The notes below the pieces were generated by a model. It worked only from the letters and a program-made list of their open reading frames with translations, ran no database searches and had not been told where the DNA came from. Positions 43,995 through 51,393 of a stretch of DNA of 64,000 nt are shown here, in pieces. The DNA comes from a virus: positions 1 through 64,000 of the IMG/VR virus record IMGVR_UViG_3300032116_000117; one strand, 5' to 3'. The position numbers and the translations under genes are program-made. Within the stretch, counting starts at the first letter, position 1. Every line of letters starts with the position of its first letter.

Positions 43995-44857
43995 GAAAGT
44001 ATTCTTTTTCTAATGGATTGAGAGTCTAATCCTAAAGAGACATCGTGGTCTAATTTTGAACCATAATTATATAAAAATTTTCTTGGTATTCCAATATTTG
44101 TTATCGAACATTTGTTTTGAGATAAACTATTTGATATCAGATAGTTTGTCGTTCCCTGATAGAACGGCTCGCATATAATAACATTTTCATTAAAATTGTC
44201 AACAAGAGTTTTGCTGTCAAATGGATATATCGTTGTATAATATAAAATAGTTACATCAATATCTGATACAGCGTCCATAACAGATTGCAGCATTGGTCCG
44301 TAGCATATTATGGTTGCTTTGTTTCCAGTTTTTATAACATTTGCTTTTGAACATTCGATATTAAAAGAAACATTGTTTTCTGTTTCACTTAGTCTAAAAT
44401 ATTTTGGATAGTTATTTTTATATTGTGTTGATATTAATGAATGTAGTTCTTCTGATGATCCAGGGATAAAGACATGCATATTTTCTATAGTTAACAAAAG
44501 AGATACATCGCCAGGACAATGGTGGGTACAGCCTAATCCGGCATAATCATAAGACGATCCTACGCTTATGAAATTTCCGTTCAATTGTTGATATCCAAAA
44601 TCAATTTTTATTTGTTCAAATCCTCTCTCTACCATGAACGGCGCTATTGTATGAATAAAAGGAATAATACCCTGTTTACTTAATCCTGCAGCAAGACTAA
44701 TTGTTGATTGTTCTAGTATCCCAATATTATATACTCTGTTTGATAGTTTTTCTATTTCATCTCTAAAACCATATACTCCTATATCTCCAAGCAACAAAGA
44801 AGTAGAATTATCGCTATGTAAAATATTTTTTAGCGTTTTAGTAAACTGATGTCTCAT
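43982..44857 (-). CDS. transketolase C-terminal half (pyrimidine-binding and C domains)
   Basis: LLLGDIGVYGFRDEIEKL, VYNIGILEQSTISLAAGLS with the invariant Glu, IPFIHTIAPFMVERGFEQIK, and YAGLGCTHHCPGDVSLLL match the PYR domain; ATIICYGPMLQSVMDAVSDI and VIICEPFYQGTTNYLI belong to the C-terminal domain. The TPP-binding half is encoded at 45402-46178. A SAM methyltransferase gene lies between the halves, so the pair is not a simple frameshift. Confidence 0.85.
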   Translation of the reverse strand: MRHQFTKTLKNILHSDNSTSLLLGDIGVYGFRDEIEKLSNRVYNIGILEQSTISLAAGLSKQGIIPFIHTIAPFMVERGFEQIKIDFGYQQLNGNFISVGSSYDYAGLGCTHHCPGDVSLLLTIENMHVFIPGSSEELHSLISTQYKNNYPKYFRLSETENNVSFNIECSKANVIKTGNKATIICYGPMLQSVMDAVSDIDVTILYYTTIYPFDSKTLVDNFNENVIICEPFYQGTTNYLISNSLSQNKCSITNIGIPRKFLYNYGSKLDHDVSLGLDSQSIRKRILSCLT

Positions 44858-45405
44858 AGCCTATATACCCAACTATTATCACAAAATGTTTTATCTGGCT
44901 CTTTATTAAGTATATCAATAACTGCTTTTTTTACTGAGGGCCAATCATAGTCGTGTCCTGATAAAAAACCACCATCTTTAATTTTTGGAATCCATATTGA
45001 TATATCTTCTTTAACTGATGAATATTGATGATTACCATCTATATATATAAAATCTATAGACTTGTTGTTTATATATTTTACATATTCATTACTCTGCATT
45101 TTGTTTTTATTGATATTAGGATATTTGGTTTTTATTTTATCAAATATTATTTCAGCTTCTTTTAATTCTAATTCCTGAGCATCTAAATTATAGGATGAAC
45201 AATCTTCAACATATTTTGCCCAAGGGTCTACACAATTTATTTGACTTGTAATAAATTTATTAGCAATAATTTCAGTGCTGGCGCCACAATAGGATCCTAT
45301 TTCAATAATTTTTAAATTATCTCCTATGATAGAATGAACATATTCACATAAATGATTTAATCCTAATGCTGACTGTTCATGTCTCATATTGTGTGTTAAT
45401 GTCAT
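44854..45405 (-). CDS. class I SAM-dependent methyltransferase, 183 aa
   Basis: IIEIGSYCGASTEIIANKF is motif I, NCVDPWAKY motif II, and SIDFIYIDGNHQYSSVKEDI then LSGHDYDWPSV the catalytic side, as in Methyltransf_24-type enzymes. Inserted between the transketolase halves, it probably methylates a sugar or glycan intermediate, by context. Coupled by ATGA overlaps at both ends. Confidence 0.75.
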   Translation of the reverse strand: MTLTHNMRHEQSALGLNHLCEYVHSIIGDNLKIIEIGSYCGASTEIIANKFITSQINCVDPWAKYVEDCSSYNLDAQELELKEAEIIFDKIKTKYPNINKNKMQSNEYVKYINNKSIDFIYIDGNHQYSSVKEDISIWIPKIKDGGFLSGHDYDWPSVKKAVIDILNKEPDKTFCDNSWVYRL

Positions 45406-46178
45406 TTAAGTATTTCCTTTATTATTTCTTTATGGTTTATTTCATTCGGTATTTTATGATGCCATTCTGGATTATTTTCCATTATTGGTATTCCATATCC
45501 TTTTATAGTATTTGCTAATATAAATGTAGGTTTCTGATTATTTTCTTCTTTCAAAATATTTTTAAATATATAGGTAATATCATACATATCGTGTCCATTC
45601 ATACTATATGTATTCCATCCAAAACTATCAAACTTGTCTATATATGAGTCCATTACCAAGGCTCTGTCTGTTGAATGATTATGATCTAGTATGCAAAAAA
45701 AGTTATTTAACTTATGCTGAGATGCTAATAGTGCCGTTTCCCATATAGTACCTTCATTAGATTCTCCATCTCCTATTAAGCAAAATACTTTTCCTGACTG
45801 TTGCTTTATTTTTTGGGAGATAGCGACTCCTGCTGCAATAGGCATTCCGTGACCTAAAGATCCTGTTGATGCTTCAACTCCGGGTATTTTAGATGTAGGA
45901 TGACCACCCAATAAAGAATCATATTTACAAAATGTATATAAAATATCATCAGATATAAATCCAAATTCATTTAATATGACATATAATCCTATTGCGGCAT
46001 GGCCTTTTGACAAGAAAAATTTATTATCAGAATTAATAATCTCACTATATAAATAGTATAATATATCTAATATAGATAGTGAGCTTGGAATATGACCTTC
46101 TTTTGATAGATATGCAAGATCAATTATTTTTGATACTAATTTTTTGCGTATATTAGGATAGTCTATTAAATTTAACAT
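45402..46178 (-). CDS. transketolase N-terminal half (TPP-binding)
   Basis: LAYLSKEGHIPSSLSILDIL, FFLSKGHAAIGLYVILNEFG, LLGGHPTSKIPGVEASTGSL, GHGMPIAAGVAISQKI and CLIGDGESNEGTIWETALLA (GDG...N Mg/TPP site) are characteristic. The 258-aa size equals the small subunit of two-part transketolases. With the half at 43982-44857 it would transfer a two-carbon ketol group; see findings for a possible branched-sugar route. Confidence 0.9.
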   Translation of the reverse strand: MLNLIDYPNIRKKLVSKIIDLAYLSKEGHIPSSLSILDILYYLYSEIINSDNKFFLSKGHAAIGLYVILNEFGFISDDILYTFCKYDSLLGGHPTSKIPGVEASTGSLGHGMPIAAGVAISQKIKQQSGKVFCLIGDGESNEGTIWETALLASQHKLNNFFCILDHNHSTDRALVMDSYIDKFDSFGWNTYSMNGHDMYDITYIFKNILKEENNQKPTFILANTIKGYGIPIMENNPEWHHKIPNEINHKEIIKEILK

Positions 46179-47326
46179 GAGTATTCATTTATAATATAAC
46201 TTATTTTTACAATGTCTTCATTGGATAATTCTGGATTGTTAGGAACATATAAGCCATATTCATGTATTATATCAGCAAAAGAGTATTCTTGTTTGCCATA
46301 CCTGTCATAAAAATATGGCTGTTTAGCTATATTGCCACAAACCAATGGTCTACACTCAATATTATTTTCTTGTAATTTTAAAGATACCATCTTTTTATTT
46401 GGATGTATCACTGGATATGCAAAATTACTTATAAAATTTGAGAATTGTATCTTCCAATAGTTGTTGTTTATCAATTTATCATACATCAATAAATTATTAT
46501 ATCTAATGATATTTTTTTTGTCTAATGTTTTTAATTGCTCTATTCCTAGAAATGCTTGTAAGTCTGTTGATCTTATATTAAATCCAGGATAATAAAATGT
46601 ATATAGATTATTAAATTCATCAATATCATATTTACTTTTAAGTTCGTCCTGAGTTTCTATAGATAAATCACGCGACCATCCATGAGATCTTATGGACTTT
46701 AAAATTTCATACAACTTAAAATTATTTGTAGAAATTAAACCACCTTCTATCGTAGAAAAATGATGTCCAAAATATGTGGAGAATGATGACATATCTCCAA
46801 AGGTTCCTAGTTTTTTAGATTCATAATATGATCCAACGCTTTCGCACGTATCTTCTAGAAGCATAATTCCATATTTATTGCATATATCAACTATATTCTG
46901 CATATCATTTGGAAAACCAAGAATATGAGCTAGTATAAGAATGCTTGGATTATATTTTTTGCATAAATCTTCCAACATATTTGTATCCAGGCCAAGATCA
47001 TTTTTACTAGCATCACATAATTTAATATCAAAACCTAATTGAATAAATGGACTAACAGTAGTTGCCCAAGATAAACAAGGAGCTATAACTATATCATTCT
47101 TTAATATTCCAGATAATTTTGCAGAGTAGGCCATTGCTAAATTAGCAGACGATCCAGAATTAACAAAAACAGAATATTTGCAACCAAGCCAATCTGACCA
47201 TTTTGATTCAAAAGTTTCTGTATGTTCGCCTTTTGTTAGCTTTGGATATGTTTTAAGCCATGCACAAAGATTATCAATTTCTTGGTGACTTATTGTATTG
47301 TTGACTAATTTAATTCTATTGTTCAT
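46172..47326 (-). CDS. DegT/DnrJ/EryC1-type PLP enzyme of ColD/RfbH (dehydratase) kind
   Basis: FVNSGSSANLAMAYSAKLSG, VIAPCLSWATTVSPFIQLGF, MLLEDTCESVGSYYESKKLG, FGDMSSFSTYFGHHFSTIEG and GFNIRSTDLQAFLG match the aspartate-aminotransferase-fold sugar enzymes. The usual PLP Lys of SxxxxKxxxxGEGG is His here (FGHHFSTIEGG), as in ColD and RfbH/E1, which dehydrate a keto-sugar instead of transaminating it. So a 3-deoxygenation of a 4-keto-sugar is likely. Confidence 0.8.
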   Translation of the reverse strand: MNNRIKLVNNTISHQEIDNLCAWLKTYPKLTKGEHTETFESKWSDWLGCKYSVFVNSGSSANLAMAYSAKLSGILKNDIVIAPCLSWATTVSPFIQLGFDIKLCDASKNDLGLDTNMLEDLCKKYNPSILILAHILGFPNDMQNIVDICNKYGIMLLEDTCESVGSYYESKKLGTFGDMSSFSTYFGHHFSTIEGGLISTNNFKLYEILKSIRSHGWSRDLSIETQDELKSKYDIDEFNNLYTFYYPGFNIRSTDLQAFLGIEQLKTLDKKNIIRYNNLLMYDKLINNNYWKIQFSNFISNFAYPVIHPNKKMVSLKLQENNIECRPLVCGNIAKQPYFYDRYGKQEYSFADIIHEYGLYVPNNPELSNEDIVKISYIINEYSC

Positions 47327-48027
47327 AGTGCGTCATCAGATGTGTATGGGCTGCGATGGTTCATATTATGAAAATTTGGATCTTGTACCCATGTTCCATT
47401 TTCAGCTCCTATATTTTGTATTCTAGAAATTAAAGGAGTAATTTGATAAAGATTATTTGGAATAAACACATTATCATTTAAGTAACTATCCCATGAAATA
47501 GATTTATTCTCTCTGTTCATGGTAGGTATCCAATTATTCAATAGTATATCGCTTTTGTGTTTCCAAAATCCACAACCCCAGCAAGTAAAACCGCATCGTT
47601 TTGCTGTTTGATTTAATAATGTTTTATCTAATTCAGTTGTTCTTGTGTATCCTCCTATACAATACACTGTTTCATCATCTTTATATCTTATAAGGTTGTC
47701 AATAAAAAAATTGATAGCATCTTTTGTTGGAACAGTATCGTCTTCTAAATGAATTATGGCGTCATACTCTTGAAGACCCATTGATATGGCAAGTTTAGTA
47801 TTTTTATTACATCCAATGCTGGGCTTGTTGATAATTATGCTTATATCTGCCCAATTTATATTTCTTATATAGTTTGGTATATTGTCATCATAATGGTCTA
47901 CACAAAAAAAAATAGGCAAAGAAGTATTGCAATATTCAAAACTTCTCCTCAAGCCATCTAATACCTGTTGTAAATAATCTAGCCTTTTATAACAAGTAAA
48001 AGTAATTGCTACATTAAGATTACTCAT
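47323..48027 (-). CDS. GT2-like glycosyltransferase, 234 aa
   Basis: VAITFTCYKRLDYLQQVLDG opens the GT-A fold, NKPSIGCNKNTKLAISMGLQ, IIHLEDDTVPTKDAINFFID (EDD donor motif) and GFTCWGCGFWKHKSDILL follow. It probably adds a sugar from a nucleotide donor to the glycan built by this cluster. An 8-nt overlap joins it to the SET gene. Confidence 0.8.
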   Translation of the reverse strand: MSNLNVAITFTCYKRLDYLQQVLDGLRRSFEYCNTSLPIFFCVDHYDDNIPNYIRNINWADISIIINKPSIGCNKNTKLAISMGLQEYDAIIHLEDDTVPTKDAINFFIDNLIRYKDDETVYCIGGYTRTTELDKTLLNQTAKRCGFTCWGCGFWKHKSDILLNNWIPTMNRENKSISWDSYLNDNVFIPNNLYQITPLISRIQNIGAENGTWVQDPNFHNMNHRSPYTSDDAL

Positions 48028-48496
48028 TTGAGATGCTTTCTACTACTACTTTTTCTCTATTTTTGAAATATTTATCTCCATATGTTACAAAAATTTCTTT
48101 TCCTTCTTTTATATGTCTGTTGGCAACAATATCTACATAAAAATTTTTATGATTAAATTTCATATGGGCATTATTATCGTCTTGATGGTTATATATCATA
48201 CCATGTCCTAAAACCATGTAGAACACGAATCCGTGGTTTTTACACTCTGAGCAATCACACACTGGCTTTGTATAACAATATCTCCATATAGAAGGATCTG
48301 AATGGTATTTAGATCTATATTCAAAAGGGACCAGTGGACACCTTTCTATTAGTTCTCCTTCTTCTATGTCTTTTGTGGCAAATACTCCTCTGCCTCCAAC
48401 AGAAGAATGTCCAAATCTAATTTTATATTCAGAAACAAAATCAAACTCTTTGGAAACATTTGTGTCTCCATTTATTGTTATTATTTTATCAGTCAT
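48020..48496 (-). CDS. SET-domain protein (lysine methyltransferase fold), 158 aa
   Basis: VGGRGVFATKDIEEGELIER is the SAM-binding SET-N motif, LGHGMIYNHQDDNNAHMKFN replaces the RFINHSxxPN motif, and EGKEIFVTYGDKYF is the terminal GEELxxxY motif. CDCSECKNHG may bind zinc. It could methylate a lysine of a host or phage protein, or be a structural remnant: the N-H-Q at the NHS site is a variant. Phage SET genes are rare. Confidence 0.75.
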   Translation of the reverse strand: MTDKIITINGDTNVSKEFDFVSEYKIRFGHSSVGGRGVFATKDIEEGELIERCPLVPFEYRSKYHSDPSIWRYCYTKPVCDCSECKNHGFVFYMVLGHGMIYNHQDDNNAHMKFNHKNFYVDIVANRHIKEGKEIFVTYGDKYFKNREKVVVESISNE

Positions 48497-49040
48497 GATT
48501 AAAGAAATACCACCTATTAAAAGTTTTGATTGTACATTGACCGTTTACTTCAATAAGATAATTTTTAATGTCATTCCAAGAAGAAAAAATCATTTCATGT
48601 GGAATTGTTCCAAATAACCAATCTGGTGCAGATTGTTTTCCTTGAACCATATGAACTATAATAGGTTTCTTCTGTCTATTTGCCCAAAAAATTTCTTCAT
48701 ACGTTCCACATGGATGGATTTCTAAATCTAGATTAACTATTAAAAAATCACTTATATCTACTAGCCTTAAGTCAACAGATCTTATTGTTTTCATTAACGA
48801 AGATAAAACATCATATTTTTGTTCTGCTTTTAGTTGAATTTTTAACTTGTGGGTATCGCTATCTTCTTTTCCAATAGTTGTGGGTTTTTTTATTGGATTG
48901 AATACGATAATGCCCAATTCTTCTAAAAATGGTGTGATATTATCTCTCCATCCATTTCCTCTGTCGGCAACTCTATCCATAGCACCAGCTAAATAGACCC
49001 TTTGATTATTAAGTCTACTTGTTGGCTTGATGTAGTCCAT
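48489..49040 (-). CDS. nucleoside 2-deoxyribosyltransferase-like protein
   Basis: QRVYLAGAMDRVADRGNGWR, VFNPIKKPT, SVDLRLVDISDFLIVNLDLE and HPCGTYEEIFWANRQKKPII are the family pattern (first strand, D in DISDFLIV, catalytic Glu in GTYEEI). The fold cleaves or moves the sugar-base bond of nucleosides; relatives act on NAD-derived signals. Next to a macro-domain gene, a nucleotide-signal role is conceivable but inferred. Confidence 0.75.
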   Translation of the reverse strand: MDYIKPTSRLNNQRVYLAGAMDRVADRGNGWRDNITPFLEELGIIVFNPIKKPTTIGKEDSDTHKLKIQLKAEQKYDVLSSLMKTIRSVDLRLVDISDFLIVNLDLEIHPCGTYEEIFWANRQKKPIIVHMVQGKQSAPDWLFGTIPHEMIFSSWNDIKNYLIEVNGQCTIKTFNRWYFFNHD

Positions 49041-49101
49041 GAATAACTCCTAATATAATCATGACAGAAAAGATAAAATATAGTCTGGTATCAATATTCA
49101 T
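49015..49101 (-). CDS. possible 28-aa membrane peptide
   Basis: ATG at 49101 overlaps the TGA of 49098-49373 (ATGA) and the frame ends TAG at 49017-49015, overlapping the start of the deoxyribosyltransferase gene by 26 nt. The product is largely hydrophobic (RLYFIFSVMIILGVIHGL). No ribosome site of its own. It could also simply be leader sequence for the next gene. Confidence 0.3.
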   Translation of the reverse strand: MNIDTRLYFIFSVMIILGVIHGLHQANK

Positions 49102-49373
49102 GGATTTGATAAAGTATAAATGAATCCATTTTTATTTGCAGGATTTGTTACTTCAATGGTAACTATATTTTTTATTGAAGACAAATCCGCTATTACAGCC
49201 TCCACAGCACCAACAGTTGCATGACTATGCTGTTTCATAATGTCAGACATTTTATTGAAATCTTCCATATGACTTCTAACACTAGATTCTTGATCAGCGG
49301 ATGATATTGTCACAATCCTAAAGTTCATTGTTGGTAATGCAAAATTAGTTATTATTTCTTTTTTTAATATCAT
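49098..49373 (-). CDS. unknown protein, 91 aa
   Basis: A beta-strand/helix protein: TMNFRIVTISSADQESSVRS at the start, MKQHSHATVGAVEAVIADL in the middle and IVTIEVTNPANKNGFIYTLS at the end, like a small ferredoxin-fold. It sits between the macro-domain and deoxyribosyltransferase genes. No recognised family. Confidence 0.5.
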   Translation of the reverse strand: MILKKEIITNFALPTMNFRIVTISSADQESSVRSHMEDFNKMSDIMKQHSHATVGAVEAVIADLSSIKNIVTIEVTNPANKNGFIYTLSNP

Positions 49374-49378
49374 GTTAT

Positions 49379-49918
49379 TTACTTAATATAAATGAAGGTT
49401 TTGTATTTTTTCCATGTGTCCACAATGAGTTCTTGTATAAAAGTCCAATCTCCACCAGAAAGGCCAGAGCCAAATTTAGGTGCGTGAATTTCTAATGTAC
49501 TAGATTCTAAATTATTCACTAACGAATAGCAGTAATTTCTAACATCTGTCATGCAAAAAGCCAGTGCAGCATAATTAAGAGGTCTAGGATTTTTTGTGTT
49601 TATGGTCCCATCTTGGGCAATCATATTTGCTATGATTAATTTATAGCCATAAGTTTGATTCTTTTCAACTTCTATATATTGCACTTTGCCAAGTTTAGCT
49701 GAGTTCCCTAAAAGGTGAAAATTCTCTTTTACCATAGGATATCTTTCTGATAAATCTTTGGTAAATCCACCACCAAAAATATTAATGTTGTTGCAAACGT
49801 GCGGGATTATAACATGACATCCTATCTTTCCAGCATTAATTCTATTTAAAGTATTTTGAAAAATATCCATCTTTAACAGAGGAAACTTGTTCTCGTTATT
49901 TCTATTTTTTAATCTCAT
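49379..49918 (-). CDS. macro-domain (ADP-ribose binding) protein, 179 aa
   Basis: ATG at 49918 overlaps the upstream TGA (ATGA). CHVIIPHVCNNINIFGGGFT with NxxxFGGGF, ERYPMVKENFHL, YKLIIANMIAQDG, LNYAALAFCMTDVRNYC and EIHAPKFGSGLSGGDWTFIQ (PxxGxGxxGGxW) are the macro-domain ADP-ribose loops. It may remove ADP-ribose from proteins or degrade ADP-ribose-type signals, consistent with anti-defence roles known for macro domains. Function inferred. Confidence 0.8.
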   Translation of the reverse strand: MRLKNRNNENKFPLLKMDIFQNTLNRINAGKIGCHVIIPHVCNNINIFGGGFTKDLSERYPMVKENFHLLGNSAKLGKVQYIEVEKNQTYGYKLIIANMIAQDGTINTKNPRPLNYAALAFCMTDVRNYCYSLVNNLESSTLEIHAPKFGSGLSGGDWTFIQELIVDTWKKYKTFIYIK

Positions 49919-50166
49919 GTTATTTTTTTCCATTTTTTCATTGGACATTCTTGATCTGCCCATGCCAATTTATTCATAAAAATTTTTTTAGTTGACAAGT
50001 TACATCCACACACCAAACATTGACTATTTTTTGCATCAAACATTTCGCAATTAAGGCATATTTCATATCTTTGTTTTATTTGCTCTAATGTGGATTTTGG
50101 AAATCCAGACCATATATGCCAAAATAAAGATTTAAAAAATGTTCGTATTTTCTTTAGATTTATCAT
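49915..50166 (-). CDS. small C-terminal zinc-domain protein, 83 aa (paralogue of 1868-2395 domain)
   Basis: An amphipathic basic N-terminus (NLKKIRTFFKSLFWHIWSG) is followed by a helix and ICLNCEMF, CLVCGCNLS and LAWADQECPMKKWKK. The order and spacing repeat the C-terminal domain of 1868-2395 (same CxxC, CxxCGC, WADQxCPxKKW). It is coupled to the macro gene by ATGA. Zinc binding and protein-interaction role are inference. Confidence 0.7.
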   Translation of the reverse strand: MINLKKIRTFFKSLFWHIWSGFPKSTLEQIKQRYEICLNCEMFDAKNSQCLVCGCNLSTKKIFMNKLAWADQECPMKKWKKIT

Positions 50167-50380
50167 CTGAGGTTTTTATTTTGATAATATTATTGTTTTT
50201 GTCTAACATAAAGAGATCTATAAACTCACACATACAATTAGCATCAAACCATTTGCACATTCCATCATTCAAATTAATGGCTTTCCTTGCTCCATTATTT
50301 TTAAAATCAGAAGTCAATACAAAAGATTGGTCCTTAACAACAAAAGCATCTCCAGAATTTAATTCCTCAACGTATTTCAT
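50132..50380 (-). CDS. small beta-rich protein, 82 aa
   Basis: YVEELNSGDAFVVKDQSFVL then GMCKWFDANCMCEFIDLF; the last 15 residues are charged and overlap the next gene by 35 nt. The EELxxGDAF opening resembles the 59-aa protein at 14495-14674 (KDLVVGEKF) and many small phage proteins. Three Cys lie in KWFDANCMCEF. Function unknown. Confidence 0.6.
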   Translation of the reverse strand: MKYVEELNSGDAFVVKDQSFVLTSDFKNNGARKAINLNDGMCKWFDANCMCEFIDLFMLDKNNNIIKIKTSDDKSKENTNIF

Positions 50381-50564
50381 TCTCCCACTCTTCCCAAAGT
50401 TCTTCTTGTTCCATTTCTTCTATTCTGGATCTGTATTCTTTTTTGATCTTCTTAACATCTCTGTAAGATTGATCAAAGTCTTTGTCGGTCTTTTTTTTAT
50501 TAGTCAATTTCTCTCTGCGAGAAGTTTTTCTATCATCAAAATCGTTATTATTATGCATCTTCAT
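50367..50564 (-). CDS. small highly charged protein, 65 aa
   Basis: Two in-frame ATGs (50564 and 50558) precede a very charged helix (RRSKL-type basic N-half, then EEMEQEELWEEWENEIR acidic C-half). Its own promoter lies at 50593-50620 inside the protease gene's end. It resembles small regulatory or inhibitor peptides by composition only. Confidence 0.55.
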   Translation of the reverse strand: MKMHNNNDFDDRKTSRREKLTNKKKTDKDFDQSYRDVKKIKKEYRSRIEEMEQEELWEEWENEIR

Positions 50565-50567
50565 TCA

Positions 50568-51371
50568 TCACTTTGTAGCACTATTCAATACTATTGTAGC
50601 AGAAGGTAGATCTGTGTCAAGTCCATTTGCTTCGATTTCAATTATCTGTTGTATCCAATCAAAATGATCGCTAACTCTGGTGTGTCCTGACTCATCTGTG
50701 TACGAAGAATCTGTTACATTGTCTGTTGCCATAACACAAGAATTTATTCCAGCTAATTTTTTATTGATAAATAGTCCTCCTCCACTATCTCCGCTAGATA
50801 TTAAAAACTCCAAAGAAGTTCTATCTCTAGCACTAGGAGTACAAATCAATAATCCTCTATCAATATGTTCTATTTTGTTTGATCCTGCTCTCCTTTGCCC
50901 ATCATATTTGCTAGACCCTGTGTCAAAAGTTCCAAAAATGCCAAATCCACATATTGCAGATATTTGTCCTACTTCGTCTCTGTCAGAATATAATTCTGGA
51001 TAAAAATCTAACTCAAAGTCTTGATCTGTAAATCCTATTGCTAAATCATTATAACCAAAAATATTTTCTTGAAAATTTGAAGGCATGATTATTTTTCTCA
51101 AAGGAATTTTTTTTCCATCAAGGACCGCAAAACATTCCTGACTATCTGCAATTACATGAGCCGCAGTCAAAATAACTTTTGGTCTGATAATAATGGCAGA
51201 AGCAGCATACTGATGGTTATTTTTGTATCTTCCAATAAGTCTACTAATACATCTAAATTTTTTACCATACTCCACATATTTGTTATCTGGAACATCTGGG
51301 TGCATTGTTCCAGCACTCGCTGAACAAATAGAGACAAAAATAGTTAATAGTAATACTAATACTTGTCTCAT
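50568..51371 (-). CDS. exported trypsin-like (S1) serine protease, 267 aa
   Basis: A signal peptide (RQVLVLLLTIFVSICSASAG) with a likely cleavage after about residue 20 is followed by ASAIIIRPKVILTAAHVI (catalytic His in TAAH), FGYNDLAIGF (Asp) and LISSGDSGGGLFINKKLAGI (Ser in GDSGG). Several Cys pairs may form disulfides. Exported by the host Sec system, it could process an envelope or virion target. Phage-encoded exported S1 proteases are rare. AAGGAAC precedes the ATG. Confidence 0.85.
   Translation of the reverse strand: MRQVLVLLLTIFVSICSASAGTMHPDVPDNKYVEYGKKFRCISRLIGRYKNNHQYAASAIIIRPKVILTAAHVIADSQECFAVLDGKKIPLRKIIMPSNFQENIFGYNDLAIGFTDQDFELDFYPELYSDRDEVGQISAICGFGIFGTFDTGSSKYDGQRRAGSNKIEHIDRGLLICTPSARDRTSLEFLISSGDSGGGLFINKKLAGINSCVMATDNVTDSSYTDESGHTRVSDHFDWIQQIIEIEANGLDTDLPSATIVLNSATK
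50593..50620 (-). promoter_or_regulatory. sigma70-like promoter within the end of the protease gene
   Basis: TTGACA (50620-50615), 16-bp spacer and TACAAT (50598-50593) on the minus strand, overlapping the last codons of 50568-51371. It would start a transcript about 24 nt before the 65-aa gene. Confidence 0.7.
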
Positions 51372-51393
51372 TTTATGTTCCTTTATTAAGGAG

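Noticed and set aside
43982-46178. Transketolase halves as a frameshift or sequencing error
   Set aside because: A complete methyltransferase gene lies between the halves, with coupled starts on both sides.
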